This document shows positions 1 to 5,967 of a stretch of DNA of 14,358 nt, in pieces. Under the pieces are notes generated by a model. The model was not told where the DNA came from. It did no database searches and saw only the letters and a program-made list of their open reading frames with translations. The position numbers and the translations under genes were made by a program. This DNA is from JANLUX01 sp031363705 (GTDB lineage Bacteria > Bacteroidota > Bacteroidia > AKYH767-A > OLB10), in the NCBI GenBank assembly GCA_031363705.1, contig JANLUX010000012.1:1-14358 (forward strand), read 5' to 3'. The first letter of the stretch is position 1. Each line of letters begins with the position of its first letter.

Positions 1-2168
1 AAATTAAGAATGGAAGGCGATGTAACAGTGCTCGTAGGTAATGATAGAGCTGAAGAAGACATTAAATCCAGGTTAGCGGCTAAAGTAACTCTTGCAAAGT
101 TAGCTCCGATACCACTCAAACCGGTTCCAACAGCCAGAGTATTACCGACAGTTAGTGCATTTATCCGGTTGCTTGCAGGTATTTCAGCTCCAGCTGTTAC
201 AGCAGGGTTTGATACAGGATCAATACTGGTAAACATAGAATAAGTAAGGTTATATAAGGCTATACGTGCAGTAGGCGATGTCGCTACTGAAGAAAAAGTA
301 CCTCCTAATAGAGGACCGCTCCCGCTGGTAGTACCAATAAACACGGTGGGCGCAGCAGTATAACCGTAACCAGCCTGCCCCATGGTGAAGCTGGTTAACT
401 GTCCGTTGCTTCCTATATTAGCAGTAGCAGTGGCTATTGCAGTTGCCGGCAAAGTACCTACACTTGCTGTTGTAGGGCTTGGTCCTGTGGGCGCTGGTAT
501 TGTACAAGTCGGCCATGTGGTATAACCGGAACCACCGTTTGTAATATAAACCGAAACCACTTTTCCACCGGCTACCACTGCAGTAGCCACTGCCTGTGTT
601 CCGCCCGTAATCTGAGGTGGTCCAACGAAAACAGTAGGTACAGCAATATATCCGGTTCCACCACTTGCACCCACATCTGTCATAAGGTTAATGGCAGTTG
701 GAAGTCCAAAACCAACTGTGGGAGCAATTGTATAATTTACCCCTCCATTCGAAGTTGAAATAGCGCCCACTCCCGAAAAGGCAGTAGCGCCCTGTGTACT
801 GTTAATAGTAAGTATGGATGCTCCGGTACCTATACTGAAAGTTGCATTGGTTGCTTTAAGCATTAAACTATTGGCAGGACCTGCAATTTGCTGAATATAA
901 ACAACCGAGGCTAAAGGAGTGACAGAAATGGCAGAACCACTTACGGCATTAAAGCTAATAGTGGGTGCTGAAGAATAACCTGAACCGGGATCAGTGAGTG
1001 TTACGCTGCGTACGTTTAAAGTGGCTGAGGCATTGAAATTAACCGAGGCTTTTGCTACAGTTCCTACATAAAGAAAAGTGGTTCCTCCGCTTACCGCAGT
1101 ACTTAAAGTATGAACTGGAGGAGCTGATTTAGATGGAGCAGTCGCAGAAGCAGTAACCACATAAAGATTGTTTCCATAAAAAACCTGTGTACCTACAGTA
1201 ATTGTAGCACTAACTGAAAATGGATTACCTAAAGTACCAAGGGTTCCGATCCATAAAAGCTCAGGACCGCTGGTAGAATTGATTGAACCGGCAGTATTGT
1301 GAGTAGGTTGGCTCGCACTAAATGTTCCACCAACGGTACACAAATAAACATTATTACCATTAAAATATCTTGAATTTACAGTAGCTACTAATAAATTTGC
1401 ATAGGGCGTTACCGAAGCTCCGAAAATTACCGGAGCAAGGTTAATGGTAGATGTTCCCATTGTGGTAAGAGCCACATTGGCTACGCTAAGATTTAAAGAT
1501 TGTCCGTAAACCTGGGCGGTATTATCAATTATTAATTTACCGTTGGTTGTAACAGAACCGAAAATATTAGCCTGTTGAGTTAAAATAAGGTTTTGTGCTG
1601 TATTGATAACTACACTGCTCGGATTTGAATTTTGCCAGAATCGGATAATTCCAGCCGTACCATTACCAATAAAATTACCTGTACCGCTGATGGTCTGTGT
1701 TGAAGCACCAAAAGTCAAAAGGGTAGTAAGGGCTAAATTAGCGGTACCGTTATTCGTAAGATTTCCGGTAAGGTTAAGTTGCACTGCGGCCACACTTGAA
1801 GTGTAACAGGCAAATAAACCCCCTGGATTAACCAGCAGGTTACCATTAATGGTCATTGTGTTTGCAGTACCATTCCACTGCAAAACACCGGAGGCTCCCT
1901 GTCCTATTGTTAATGAGGAAACGGTAACCGCAAAATCAACGGTAACTACAGAGCCGTCAACAATAGTAATAGCGTCAGACGCTGCAGGTACGTTACCTCC
2001 AACCCAGGTATTTCCCTGGTTCCATAATCCACCCTGTGGAGTAGAAGAGATGTTTGCAGCATGGATTGCTGACGATAACCCTATGAGGATTAACAGAGAG
2101 AAAACCAAGCGTAGTACTTGCTGTGGTAAACCTGAACGATTGTGTGTAATCGAGTAGTTGTTTGTCAT
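1..2168 (-). CDS. Large secreted repeat-rich surface protein (adhesin-like), N-terminal 722 residues, truncated by the window edge
   Basis: The minus-strand frame starts with ATG at 2168 and stays open to base 1 with no stop, giving 722 residues; the C-terminus is outside the window. Residues 17-37 (QQVLRLVFSLLILIGLSSAI and following HA) are a hydrophobic signal-peptide core after a polar stretch, with likely cleavage near AIHA-A. Residues 47-97 begin GLWNQGNTWVGGNVPAASDA and resemble the W-x-x-x-x-TW-x-GG-x-x-P start of secreted beta-rich Bacteroidota proteins (G8-like). Residues 253-372 hold two related modules, and 393-611 hold five GSGY-type motifs. Composition is rich in G, S, T, A, N and V, and very poor in K, R and E, as in beta-helix or beta-sandwich surface proteins. 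No catalytic motif is seen. Function is inferred as a cell-surface or secreted adhesin-like protein. A type IX secretion C-terminal domain would be expected off the left edge. The open frame and signal peptide are strong; the function is uncertain. Confidence 0.85.
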   Translation of the reverse strand, partial: MTNNYSITHNRSGLPQQVLRLVFSLLILIGLSSAIHAANISSTPQGGLWNQGNTWVGGNVPAASDAITIVDGSVVTVDFAVTVSSLTIGQGASGVLQWNGTANTMTINGNLLVNPGGLFACYTSSVAAVQLNLTGNLTNNGTANLALTTLLTFGASTQTISGTGNFIGNGTAGIIRFWQNSNPSSVVINTAQNLILTQQANIFGSVTTNGKLIIDNTAQVYGQSLNLSVANVALTTMGTSTINLAPVIFGASVTPYANLLVATVNSRYFNGNNVYLCTVGGTFSASQPTHNTAGSINSTSGPELLWIGTLGTLGNPFSVSATITVGTQVFYGNNLYVVTASATAPSKSAPPVHTLSTAVSGGTTFLYVGTVAKASVNFNASATLNVRSVTLTDPGSGYSSAPTISFNAVSGSAISVTPLASVVYIQQIAGPANSLMLKATNATFSIGTGASILTINSTQGATAFSGVGAISTSNGGVNYTIAPTVGFGLPTAINLMTDVGASGGTGYIAVPTVFVGPPQITGGTQAVATAVVAGGKVVSVYITNGGSGYTTWPTCTIPAPTGPSPTTASVGTLPATAIATATANIGSNGQLTSFTMGQAGYGYTAAPTVFIGTTSGSGPLLGGTFSSVATSPTARIALYNLTYSMFTSIDPVSNPAVTAGAEIPASNRINALTVGNTLAVGTGLSGIGANFARVTLAANLDLMSSSALSLPTSTVTSPSILN
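336..992 (-). repeat. Five GSGY-x-x-x-P-T-hydrophobic motifs in the surface protein
   Basis: Five copies of a G-x-G/N-Y-x-x-x-P-T-x-x-hydrophobic motif occur at residues 393-406 (DPGSGYSSAPTISF), 474-487 (NGGVNYTIAPTVGF), 502-515 (SGGTGYIAVPTVFV), 544-557 (NGGSGYTTWPTCTI) and 598-611 (QAGYGYTAAPTVFI). Their start-to-start spacings are irregular: 81, 28, 42 and 54 residues. From memory, the motif recurs in bacterial surface proteins and in some phage virion proteins. I infer that each copy closes a small beta-rich unit. Confidence 0.7.
1053..1412 (-). repeat. Two tandem related modules of about 60 residues in the surface protein
   Basis: This encodes residues 253-372. The two copies align around YFNGNNVYLCTV (268-279) and VFYGNNLYVVTA (329-340). 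Each is followed by a P-T/V-H-T/N stretch (QPTHNTAG and PPVHTLST) and then a closing L-L/Y-x-G-T strand (LLWIGT and FLYVGT). The copies are divergent in DNA, so they are an old duplication rather than a recent one. Confidence 0.65.
1878..2030 (-). other. G8-like N-terminal segment of the surface protein
   Basis: This encodes residues 47-97. It opens with a tryptophan-glycine pattern (LWNQGNTWVGGNVPAASD), followed by alternating hydrophobic beta-strand sequence (AITIVDGSVVTVDF, then VSSLTIGQGASGVLQW). This arrangement is common just after the signal peptide in secreted Bacteroidota proteins. The domain name is by resemblance only. Confidence 0.45.
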
Positions 2169-2474
2169 TTTATGTATGAGTTTAAGTTTTAACGAGTGTA
2201 ATAAATCTTAGCGGGATAAAGAGGGAAAAGAGTAAGATTTTGCGTAATAAGAGTAATTATGTTTCAATATTATGAAGATTTTACAGTTTATGCAAGTTTT
2301 TTTTTCAATTACTTGTTTTTCAGCCCTATTCTTTCATTTTAATCTACATTACGCAGACAACGATACTGTCCTTTTTTAAGGATTTTTACTGATTGCACGA
2401 AGGAGATTCTACTTTGAATTAACGAGACAGAGGCTTAATTCGGTGCACAAGGTAAGATGCTATATCGACATGTG

Positions 2475-2509
2475 CAAGTTTTTTTTACAAATTATTTAAA
2501 AAAAACTTG
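2475..2509. repeat. A/T-rich perfect inverted repeat (12-bp arms)
   Basis: CAAGTTTTTTTT (2475-2486) and AAAAAAAACTTG (2498-2509) are exact reverse complements separated by 11 nt. A related GCAAGT-plus-T-run copy lies at 2292-2305. The structure could act as a weak bidirectional terminator or could simply be a low-complexity product. No adjacent gene end calls for a terminator here. Confidence 0.45.
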
Positions 2510-2764
2510 TTAACACTCAAAAAAGGAGGGCAAAAGCCGGATTTTGGAGGAGAAACCAACAGCAACTTATCAGCCAATTTCATTTTTTTTAATCTTTATG
2601 TGAAAAAATTTTTTTTTGAAAAATTGATTTGCATTGCTTGTAAAAAAATTTAACTTCACTGGACACTACGAAGTTATTACCTCTGGGAAATGTGTTTTTT
2701 TTAAAGTTGTTGTAGTATTGAAGTGTTGAAGATGTTGAAGTAAATTTGGTTATGCTTTTTAATT

Positions 2765-2868
2765 ATACCATTAGCTAATATAAAACAGTCTTTTTCTTTT
2801 CGCCTCACCCCCGACCCCTCTCCCAAGGAGAGGGGAAATTTGGTTTATTTTATATTAGCTAATGGTAT
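2765..2868. mobile_element. 104-bp MITE/REP-like element with perfect 21-bp terminal inverted repeats
   Basis: Bases 2765-2785 (beginning ATACCATTAGC) and 2848-2868 (ending GCTAATGGTAT) are perfect 21-bp reverse complements. Each arm contains the 10-bp palindrome ATTAGCTAAT (2770-2779 and 2854-2863). The 62-bp interior holds a C-rich tract (CCTCACCCCCGA) leading into a stem with arms CCCCTCTCC (2815-2823) and GGAGAGGGG (2827-2835) around a 3-nt loop. C-rich/GGAGAGGGG hairpins like this are, from general knowledge, scattered in many bacterial genomes as REP-like repeats. No transposase is encoded, so any movement would be non-autonomous. I saw no clear target-site duplication. Confidence 0.65.
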
Positions 2869-3078
2869 TAGTCATCACTTTCATTCATTATCTGAACAGG
2901 GTTTTTGGATAAAAAAAGTGTTCACGGTTTTTGTTGCCTAATCATTTTTTAATCAATCCGGCAAATTCAATTTTAAAAAAAATTTAATTCTATTTGAAAT
3001 AACGTTTCCGGTTGATTGTAAATAAGCTTTCTAAAAAAGCAAAAGCTGATGAAATAAAAACTGACTCCACATTCCTGT

Positions 3079-3100
3079 CATTATATACCTATATATAATG
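3079..3100 (-). terminator. Possible stem-loop downstream of fcl
   Basis: CATTATATA (3079-3087) pairs perfectly with TATATAATG (3092-3100) over a 4-nt loop. It lies 22 bp past the fcl stop codon, where the gmd-fcl transcript would end. The stem is entirely A/T except its last pair and no clear U-tract follows on the minus strand, so a canonical intrinsic terminator is doubtful. Confidence 0.3.
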
Positions 3101-3122
3101 AATGAATGAAGTTGAATACGAT

Positions 3123-4067
3123 TTAGACTTTATTAAATGAAAAATTTTTATCCTGTAAGGCGGCACAAACCTGATGAATGCCTTGCTCAAGTGCAATGGT
3201 GTGCTTCCACCCTAACCCGTGAATTTTAGAAACATCCAGTAATTTACGTGGAGTGCCGTCAGGGCGGTCGCTGTTAAAAAGGAGTTTGCCTGGGTAACCC
3301 ATAATTCCTTTTATAAGTGCAGCCAGGTCGGCTATGGAGATATCTACACCTGTACCTACATTAACATGCTCCCTTCCATCGTAGTTCAGCATTAAGAAAA
3401 GACTGGCATCTGCAAGGTCATCAACATGGAGAAATTCACGCAGTGGTTTACCGGTTCCCCAGATTTCTACGGTATCAATATTTTTTTCTTTGGCTTCATA
3501 AAACTTACGAATCAACGCGGGCAATACATGAGAATTCTGGAGATCATAGTTATCATTCGGACCATATAAATTGGTGGGCATGGCTGAAATGAAATTGCAA
3601 CCATACTGGTCTTTGTATGCTTCACACATTTTCAACCCGGCTATTTTAGCAATGGCATAGGGTTCGTTAGTTTGCTCAAGGTAGCCACTCAATATGTATT
3701 CTTCTTTGATGGGCTGAGGGCACATCTTAGGATAGATACATGACGATCCTAAAAACAACAGTTTCTTTACCTTATATATATAGGCAGCATGAATCACATT
3801 GGATTCAATCATCAGGTTCTCATAAATAAAATCTGCCCGGTAAGTATTATTGGCAACAATGCCTCCTACTTTAGCAGCAGCAAGAAAAATATATTCCGGT
3901 TTTTCCTGCTGAAAAAACTGATGAACAGCCGACTGGTTTCGCAGATCTAATTCAGCCGAAGTTCGTGTAATAATATCAGAATAACCATCGGCTTTTAGTT
4001 TTCGCACAAGGGCTGAACCTACCATACCCCGGTGCCCGGCAACATATATTTTACTTTTCTTATCCAC
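3123..4067 (-). CDS. fcl: GDP-L-fucose synthase
   Basis: This cytoplasmic NADPH-dependent enzyme carries out the 3,5-epimerisation and 4-reduction of GDP-4-keto-6-deoxy-mannose to GDP-L-fucose. The 314 residues match the usual family length of about 310-320. The Rossmann nucleotide motif GHRGMVGS is at residues 11-18. The short-chain dehydrogenase/reductase catalytic set is complete: Ser108 in LGSSCIYP, and Tyr137 and Lys141 in PYAIAKIAG. Cys110 and His180 (NSHVLPALI) match the E. coli epimerisation acid/base pair Cys109/His179 with a constant +1 offset. The start is GTG at 4067. The same frame meets the stop of the upstream small gene four codons earlier, and no ATG fits in between. The ATG at 4080 is out of frame. 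The N-terminus DKKSKIYVAGHRGMVGS is typical of the family. It is probably co-transcribed with gmd, which makes its substrate. Confidence 0.97.
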   Translation of the reverse strand: MDKKSKIYVAGHRGMVGSALVRKLKADGYSDIITRTSAELDLRNQSAVHQFFQQEKPEYIFLAAAKVGGIVANNTYRADFIYENLMIESNVIHAAYIYKVKKLLFLGSSCIYPKMCPQPIKEEYILSGYLEQTNEPYAIAKIAGLKMCEAYKDQYGCNFISAMPTNLYGPNDNYDLQNSHVLPALIRKFYEAKEKNIDTVEIWGTGKPLREFLHVDDLADASLFLMLNYDGREHVNVGTGVDISIADLAALIKGIMGYPGKLLFNSDRPDGTPRKLLDVSKIHGLGWKHTIALEQGIHQVCAALQDKNFSFNKV

Positions 4068-4076
4068 GCTTAAAAT

Positions 4077-4490
4077 TCATTTTTGGATGTTTGGATTTAG
4101 GATTTTGGGATTTAGAGAACCACGTGTTCCCGTATTCGTTTTATTTCTTAATGTTCTTATTGATGCTGAAAATATGGATACTAACTCGTCAGCCTCCTTT
4201 AATAATAATTGCAGCTCATTTTTATCGCATAGAAAATTTACATCAGTAATCATTTCTAACCAAAACAAAGATTCATCCGCTTCTTCATCAACAATTTTTA
4301 GTTTATTATAAAAATCAGCATCTGACTTTGCTCTGCACACTGCTCTGTAATTAGCTGCCACAGAAGAGGATGATTTTAAAATTTGATAGGCAATAACCTG
4401 ACTTGCTTTTTTGGAAGGAAATGTATCAACCAAATTAAATATTCTAACCGCAAATAGTTTAGTTCTCTTTTTTAATTCTTCTTCTGTCAT
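4077..4490 (-). CDS. Four-helix-bundle protein of the S23 / 23S rRNA intervening-sequence protein family
   Basis: The 137 residues are mostly helical: about 2-22, 27-53, 57-86 and 90-117. They carry the family's signature conserved block around KSSSSVAANYRAVCRAKSDA (39-58), then DFYNKLKIVDEEADESLFWL (59-78). Homologues are encoded by intervening sequences in some 23S rRNA genes, by stand-alone genes common in Bacteroidota, and by the related Avd accessory proteins of diversity-generating retroelements. Their molecular role is poorly known, though nucleic-acid binding has been proposed. The gene separates gmd from fcl, which are usually adjacent. The last residues (GSLNPKILNPNIQK, 124-137) look unlike the family and are encoded by the left inverted repeat and its flank, so the reading frame borrows repeat DNA. 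The stop lies 9 nt before fcl. The family call is firm; any role in fucose synthesis is doubtful. Confidence 0.9.
   Translation of the reverse strand: MTEEELKKRTKLFAVRIFNLVDTFPSKKASQVIAYQILKSSSSVAANYRAVCRAKSDADFYNKLKIVDEEADESLFWLEMITDVNFLCDKNELQLLLKEADELVSIFSASIRTLRNKTNTGTRGSLNPKILNPNIQK
4095..4115. repeat. Left arm of the inverted repeat bounding the four-helix-bundle gene
   Basis: These 21 bases (start ATTTAGGATT, end GGGATTTAG) match the reverse complement of 4534-4554 at 19 of 21 positions; TT here replaces GG there. The arm lies inside the 3' end of the small gene and encodes about residues 126-132 (LNPKILN). Confidence 0.75.
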
Positions 4491-4533
4491 ATTATAAATA
4501 TATATTTGAATGTTGGATTTAAATCCTTAAATC

Positions 4534-4554
4534 CTAAATCCCCCAATCCTAAAT
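4534..4554. repeat. Right arm of the inverted repeat bounding the four-helix-bundle gene
   Basis: On the plus strand the arm reads CTAAATCCCCC then AATCCTAAAT. It ends 5 bp before the gmd stop codon. A 12-bp palindrome GGATTTAAATCC (4515-4526) sits just inside it, and TGTTGGATTTA (4511-4521) echoes TGTTTGGATTTA at 4088-4099, so the same short words recur on both sides of the gene. Confidence 0.75.
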
Positions 4555-4559
4555 TTTCT

Positions 4560-5672
4560 TTACTCGTGGTAATTAATAATAGAGTGTCCTCCTTCTTTCA
4601 GGTATTTGTCTTTTTTAAACAGATCAACATCAGCAGCCACCATCTCTTTTACAATGGCTGGCAAATCATATTTAGGTGTCCATCCAAGTTGTTTTTTTGC
4701 TTTTGCCGGATCTCCTATCAATAGCTCAACCTCTGCCGGACGGTAATAAGTTTTATCAATTTTCATTACCACTTTACCGGTCTCTAACTGAAAATCAGGA
4801 TGGGTGCATTTCTTAATTACTGCAAGTTCATTTTCATCGGCTCCCTCAAATGCTATTTCAATCCCTACTTCTTTAAATGACATAATCATAAAATCGCGTA
4901 CTGAAGTGGTAGTTCCTGTAGCAATAACATAATCTTCGGGTACATCCTGCTGCAGCATCAGCCACATTGCTTCCACATAATCTTTGGCATGACCCCAATC
5001 ACGTTTGGCATCAATGTTACCCATGTAAACACAATCCTGTAATCCAAGTGCTATGCGGGCAACGGCACGGGTAATTTTCCGTGTTACAAAAGTTTCTCCC
5101 CGCAAAGGGGATTCATGATTAAACAAAATACCATTTACGGCAAACATATCATAAGCTTCGCGGTAATTAACCACAATCCAGTAAGCATACAACTTTGCTA
5201 CAGCATAAGGTGAACGTGGATAAAAAGGCGTGGTTTCCCTTTGAGGAATTTCCTGAACCAAGCCATATAATTCGGAAGTGGATGCCTGGTAAACTTTACA
5301 TTTTTTAGTCAGGTTAAGCATACGAACAGCTTCCAGCACCCTAAGCGTTCCGATACCATCTGCATTAGCGGTGTATTCAGGAGAGCCAAAGCTCACATGA
5401 ACATGAGACATTGCACCGAGGTTATAAATTTCGTCAGGTTGTACATCAGCAATAATCCGGATGATGTTGGCAGAATCAGTGAGGTCGCCATAATGTAACT
5501 TAAAGAGAACATTTTTTTCATGCACATCAGCATACAAATGATCCACGCGTTGAGTATTAAATAGAGAGCTTCTTCTTTTAATACCGTGTACCATATAACC
5601 TTTGTTAAGTAAAAGTTCCGCCAGATAGGCGCCATCCTGCCCGGTTACTCCGGTAATCAAAGCTGTTTTCAT
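4560..5672 (-). CDS. gmd: GDP-mannose 4,6-dehydratase
   Basis: The enzyme converts GDP-D-mannose to GDP-4-keto-6-deoxy-D-mannose, the first step of GDP-L-fucose (or GDP-rhamnose/perosamine) synthesis, in the cytoplasm. From the chosen start it has 370 residues, close to the family's usual length of about 372. The NADP-binding motif TGVTGQDGAYLAE (residues 7-19) is at the N-terminus. Thr132 and Glu134 (QASTSELYG), and Tyr156 and Lys160 (PRSPYAVAK), match the E. coli catalytic residues at identical numbers. RR at 33-34 and the HESPLRGETFVTRKI block (186-200) are also typical. The frame extends 13 codons upstream to an ATG at 5711. I prefer 5672 because MKTALITGVTGQDG is the normal N-terminus, an AAAAAAGGAT tract lies just upstream, and the extension would cover a hairpin. 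Its partner fcl lies downstream beyond the inserted small gene. Confidence 0.97.
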   Translation of the reverse strand: MKTALITGVTGQDGAYLAELLLNKGYMVHGIKRRSSLFNTQRVDHLYADVHEKNVLFKLHYGDLTDSANIIRIIADVQPDEIYNLGAMSHVHVSFGSPEYTANADGIGTLRVLEAVRMLNLTKKCKVYQASTSELYGLVQEIPQRETTPFYPRSPYAVAKLYAYWIVVNYREAYDMFAVNGILFNHESPLRGETFVTRKITRAVARIALGLQDCVYMGNIDAKRDWGHAKDYVEAMWLMLQQDVPEDYVIATGTTTSVRDFMIMSFKEVGIEIAFEGADENELAVIKKCTHPDFQLETGKVVMKIDKTYYRPAEVELLIGDPAKAKKQLGWTPKYDLPAIVKEMVAADVDLFKKDKYLKEGGHSIINYHE

Positions 5673-5704
5673 ATTATCCTTTTTTGAATGCGATGTATAT
5701 ACGC

Positions 5705-5724
5705 GCAACAAATAAATTTGTTGC
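5705..5724. promoter_or_regulatory. Perfect inverted repeat upstream of gmd (possible operator or 5'-leader hairpin)
   Basis: GCAACAAAT (5705-5713) and ATTTGTTGC (5716-5724) are exact reverse complements separated by AA. The site ends about 33 bp upstream of the preferred gmd start. It has the form of a dimeric regulator's operator, and could equally fold in the mRNA leader. No regulator gene is visible in the window. Confidence 0.4.
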
Positions 5725-5756
5725 AGCGGTAAAATTATACATTATGATATAGTATT

Positions 5757-5819
5757 AACGAATTACGAATCTGTACGAATTTACTAATTCGTAAATTCGT
5801 TTTTAATTCGAAATTCGTT
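5757..5819. repeat. Imperfect long inverted repeat built from AATTCG/CGAATT words, with a 10-bp perfect core stem
   Basis: The core stem ACGAATTTAC (5775-5784) pairs with GTAAATTCGT (5791-5800) over a 6-nt loop and is followed by a short T run on the plus strand. Outside it, AACGAATT...CGAAT on the left mirrors ATTCG...AATTCGTT on the right with a few mismatches, so the whole 63 bp can fold back. It lies in the divergent gap between gmd and the wzc-like gene. It may shield the two transcripts from each other or be a dispersed repeat. Confidence 0.5.
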
Positions 5820-5833
5820 GATTGTGTAATTCA

Positions 5834-5841
5834 TACTTTTG
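5834..5841 (+). promoter_or_regulatory. Candidate Bacteroidota-type -7 box for the plus-strand operon
   Basis: TACTTTTG fits the Bacteroidota -7 consensus TAnnTTTG exactly and faces the polysaccharide operon, about 126 bp before its first ATG. The only upstream TTG (5818-5820) is 13 bp away, closer than the usual spacing of around 19, so the call is weak. Confidence 0.3.
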
Positions 5842-5967
5842 CCACCGAAAACGATGACGGATAATCCTAAGAAAATTTATGCATTTTTAAAATTGCAACT
5901 TTTAGAGATTATGTCCGTATATAATTTTTCTGAAAATCCGTTACTCACTGATAGCTGCTCTTAAAAT

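Larger units (their letters stand above)
2169..3122. other. Long AT-rich intergenic region without a gene
   Basis: About 950 bp lie between the start of the surface-protein gene and the end of fcl. I found no convincing coding frame or RNA gene. The region has many A or T homopolymer runs, a 12-bp A/T stem-loop at 2475-2509, the 104-bp inverted-repeat element at 2765-2868 and a stem-loop at 3079-3100. The surface-protein promoter should lie in the right-hand part of the first few hundred bases, but I could not find a convincing Bacteroidota TAnnTTTG box on the minus strand. Confidence 0.6.

Noticed and set aside
336..992. CRISPR-like or tandem DNA array in the repetitive left region
   Set aside because: The repetition is at protein level (GSGY motifs) with irregular spacing and divergent codons. 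There are no identical DNA repeats with uniform spacers.
10..2157. Several plus-strand open frames within the first 2.2 kb (10-243, 1603-1806, 1849-2157)
   Set aside because: They overlap the continuous 722-codon minus-strand gene with a signal peptide and repeated motifs. Their own translations have no recognisable features.
2519..2560. AAAAAGGAGGG tract as a ribosome binding site for a small gene
   Set aside because: No ATG, GTG or TTG with a useful open frame follows at suitable distance, and strong Shine-Dalgarno sites are not the rule in this genome type.
3001..3060. GCTTT...AAAGC hairpin downstream of fcl as an intrinsic terminator
   Set aside because: The stem is only 5 bp, is mostly A-T and is not followed by a clear U-tract on the minus strand.
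4077..4490. Diversity-generating retroelement, since Avd accessory proteins are four-helix bundles
   Set aside because: No reverse transcriptase, template repeat or variable repeat is visible. The protein fits the general S23/IVP family.
4095..4554. A target-site duplication beside the inverted repeats of the small-gene cassette
   Set aside because: Flanking bases on the two sides do not match beyond short A/T runs, so no duplication can be claimed.
4087..4724. Plus-strand open frames at 4087-4311 and 4506-4724
   Set aside because: They run antisense to the four-helix-bundle gene and gmd and have no family features; they are shadows.
5673..5711. Upstream ATG at 5711 as the start of gmd
   Set aside because: The extra residues MLRVYTSHSKKDN are not family-like and would cover the 5705-5724 hairpin. 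ATG at 5672 gives the standard N-terminus and catalytic numbering identical to E. coli.
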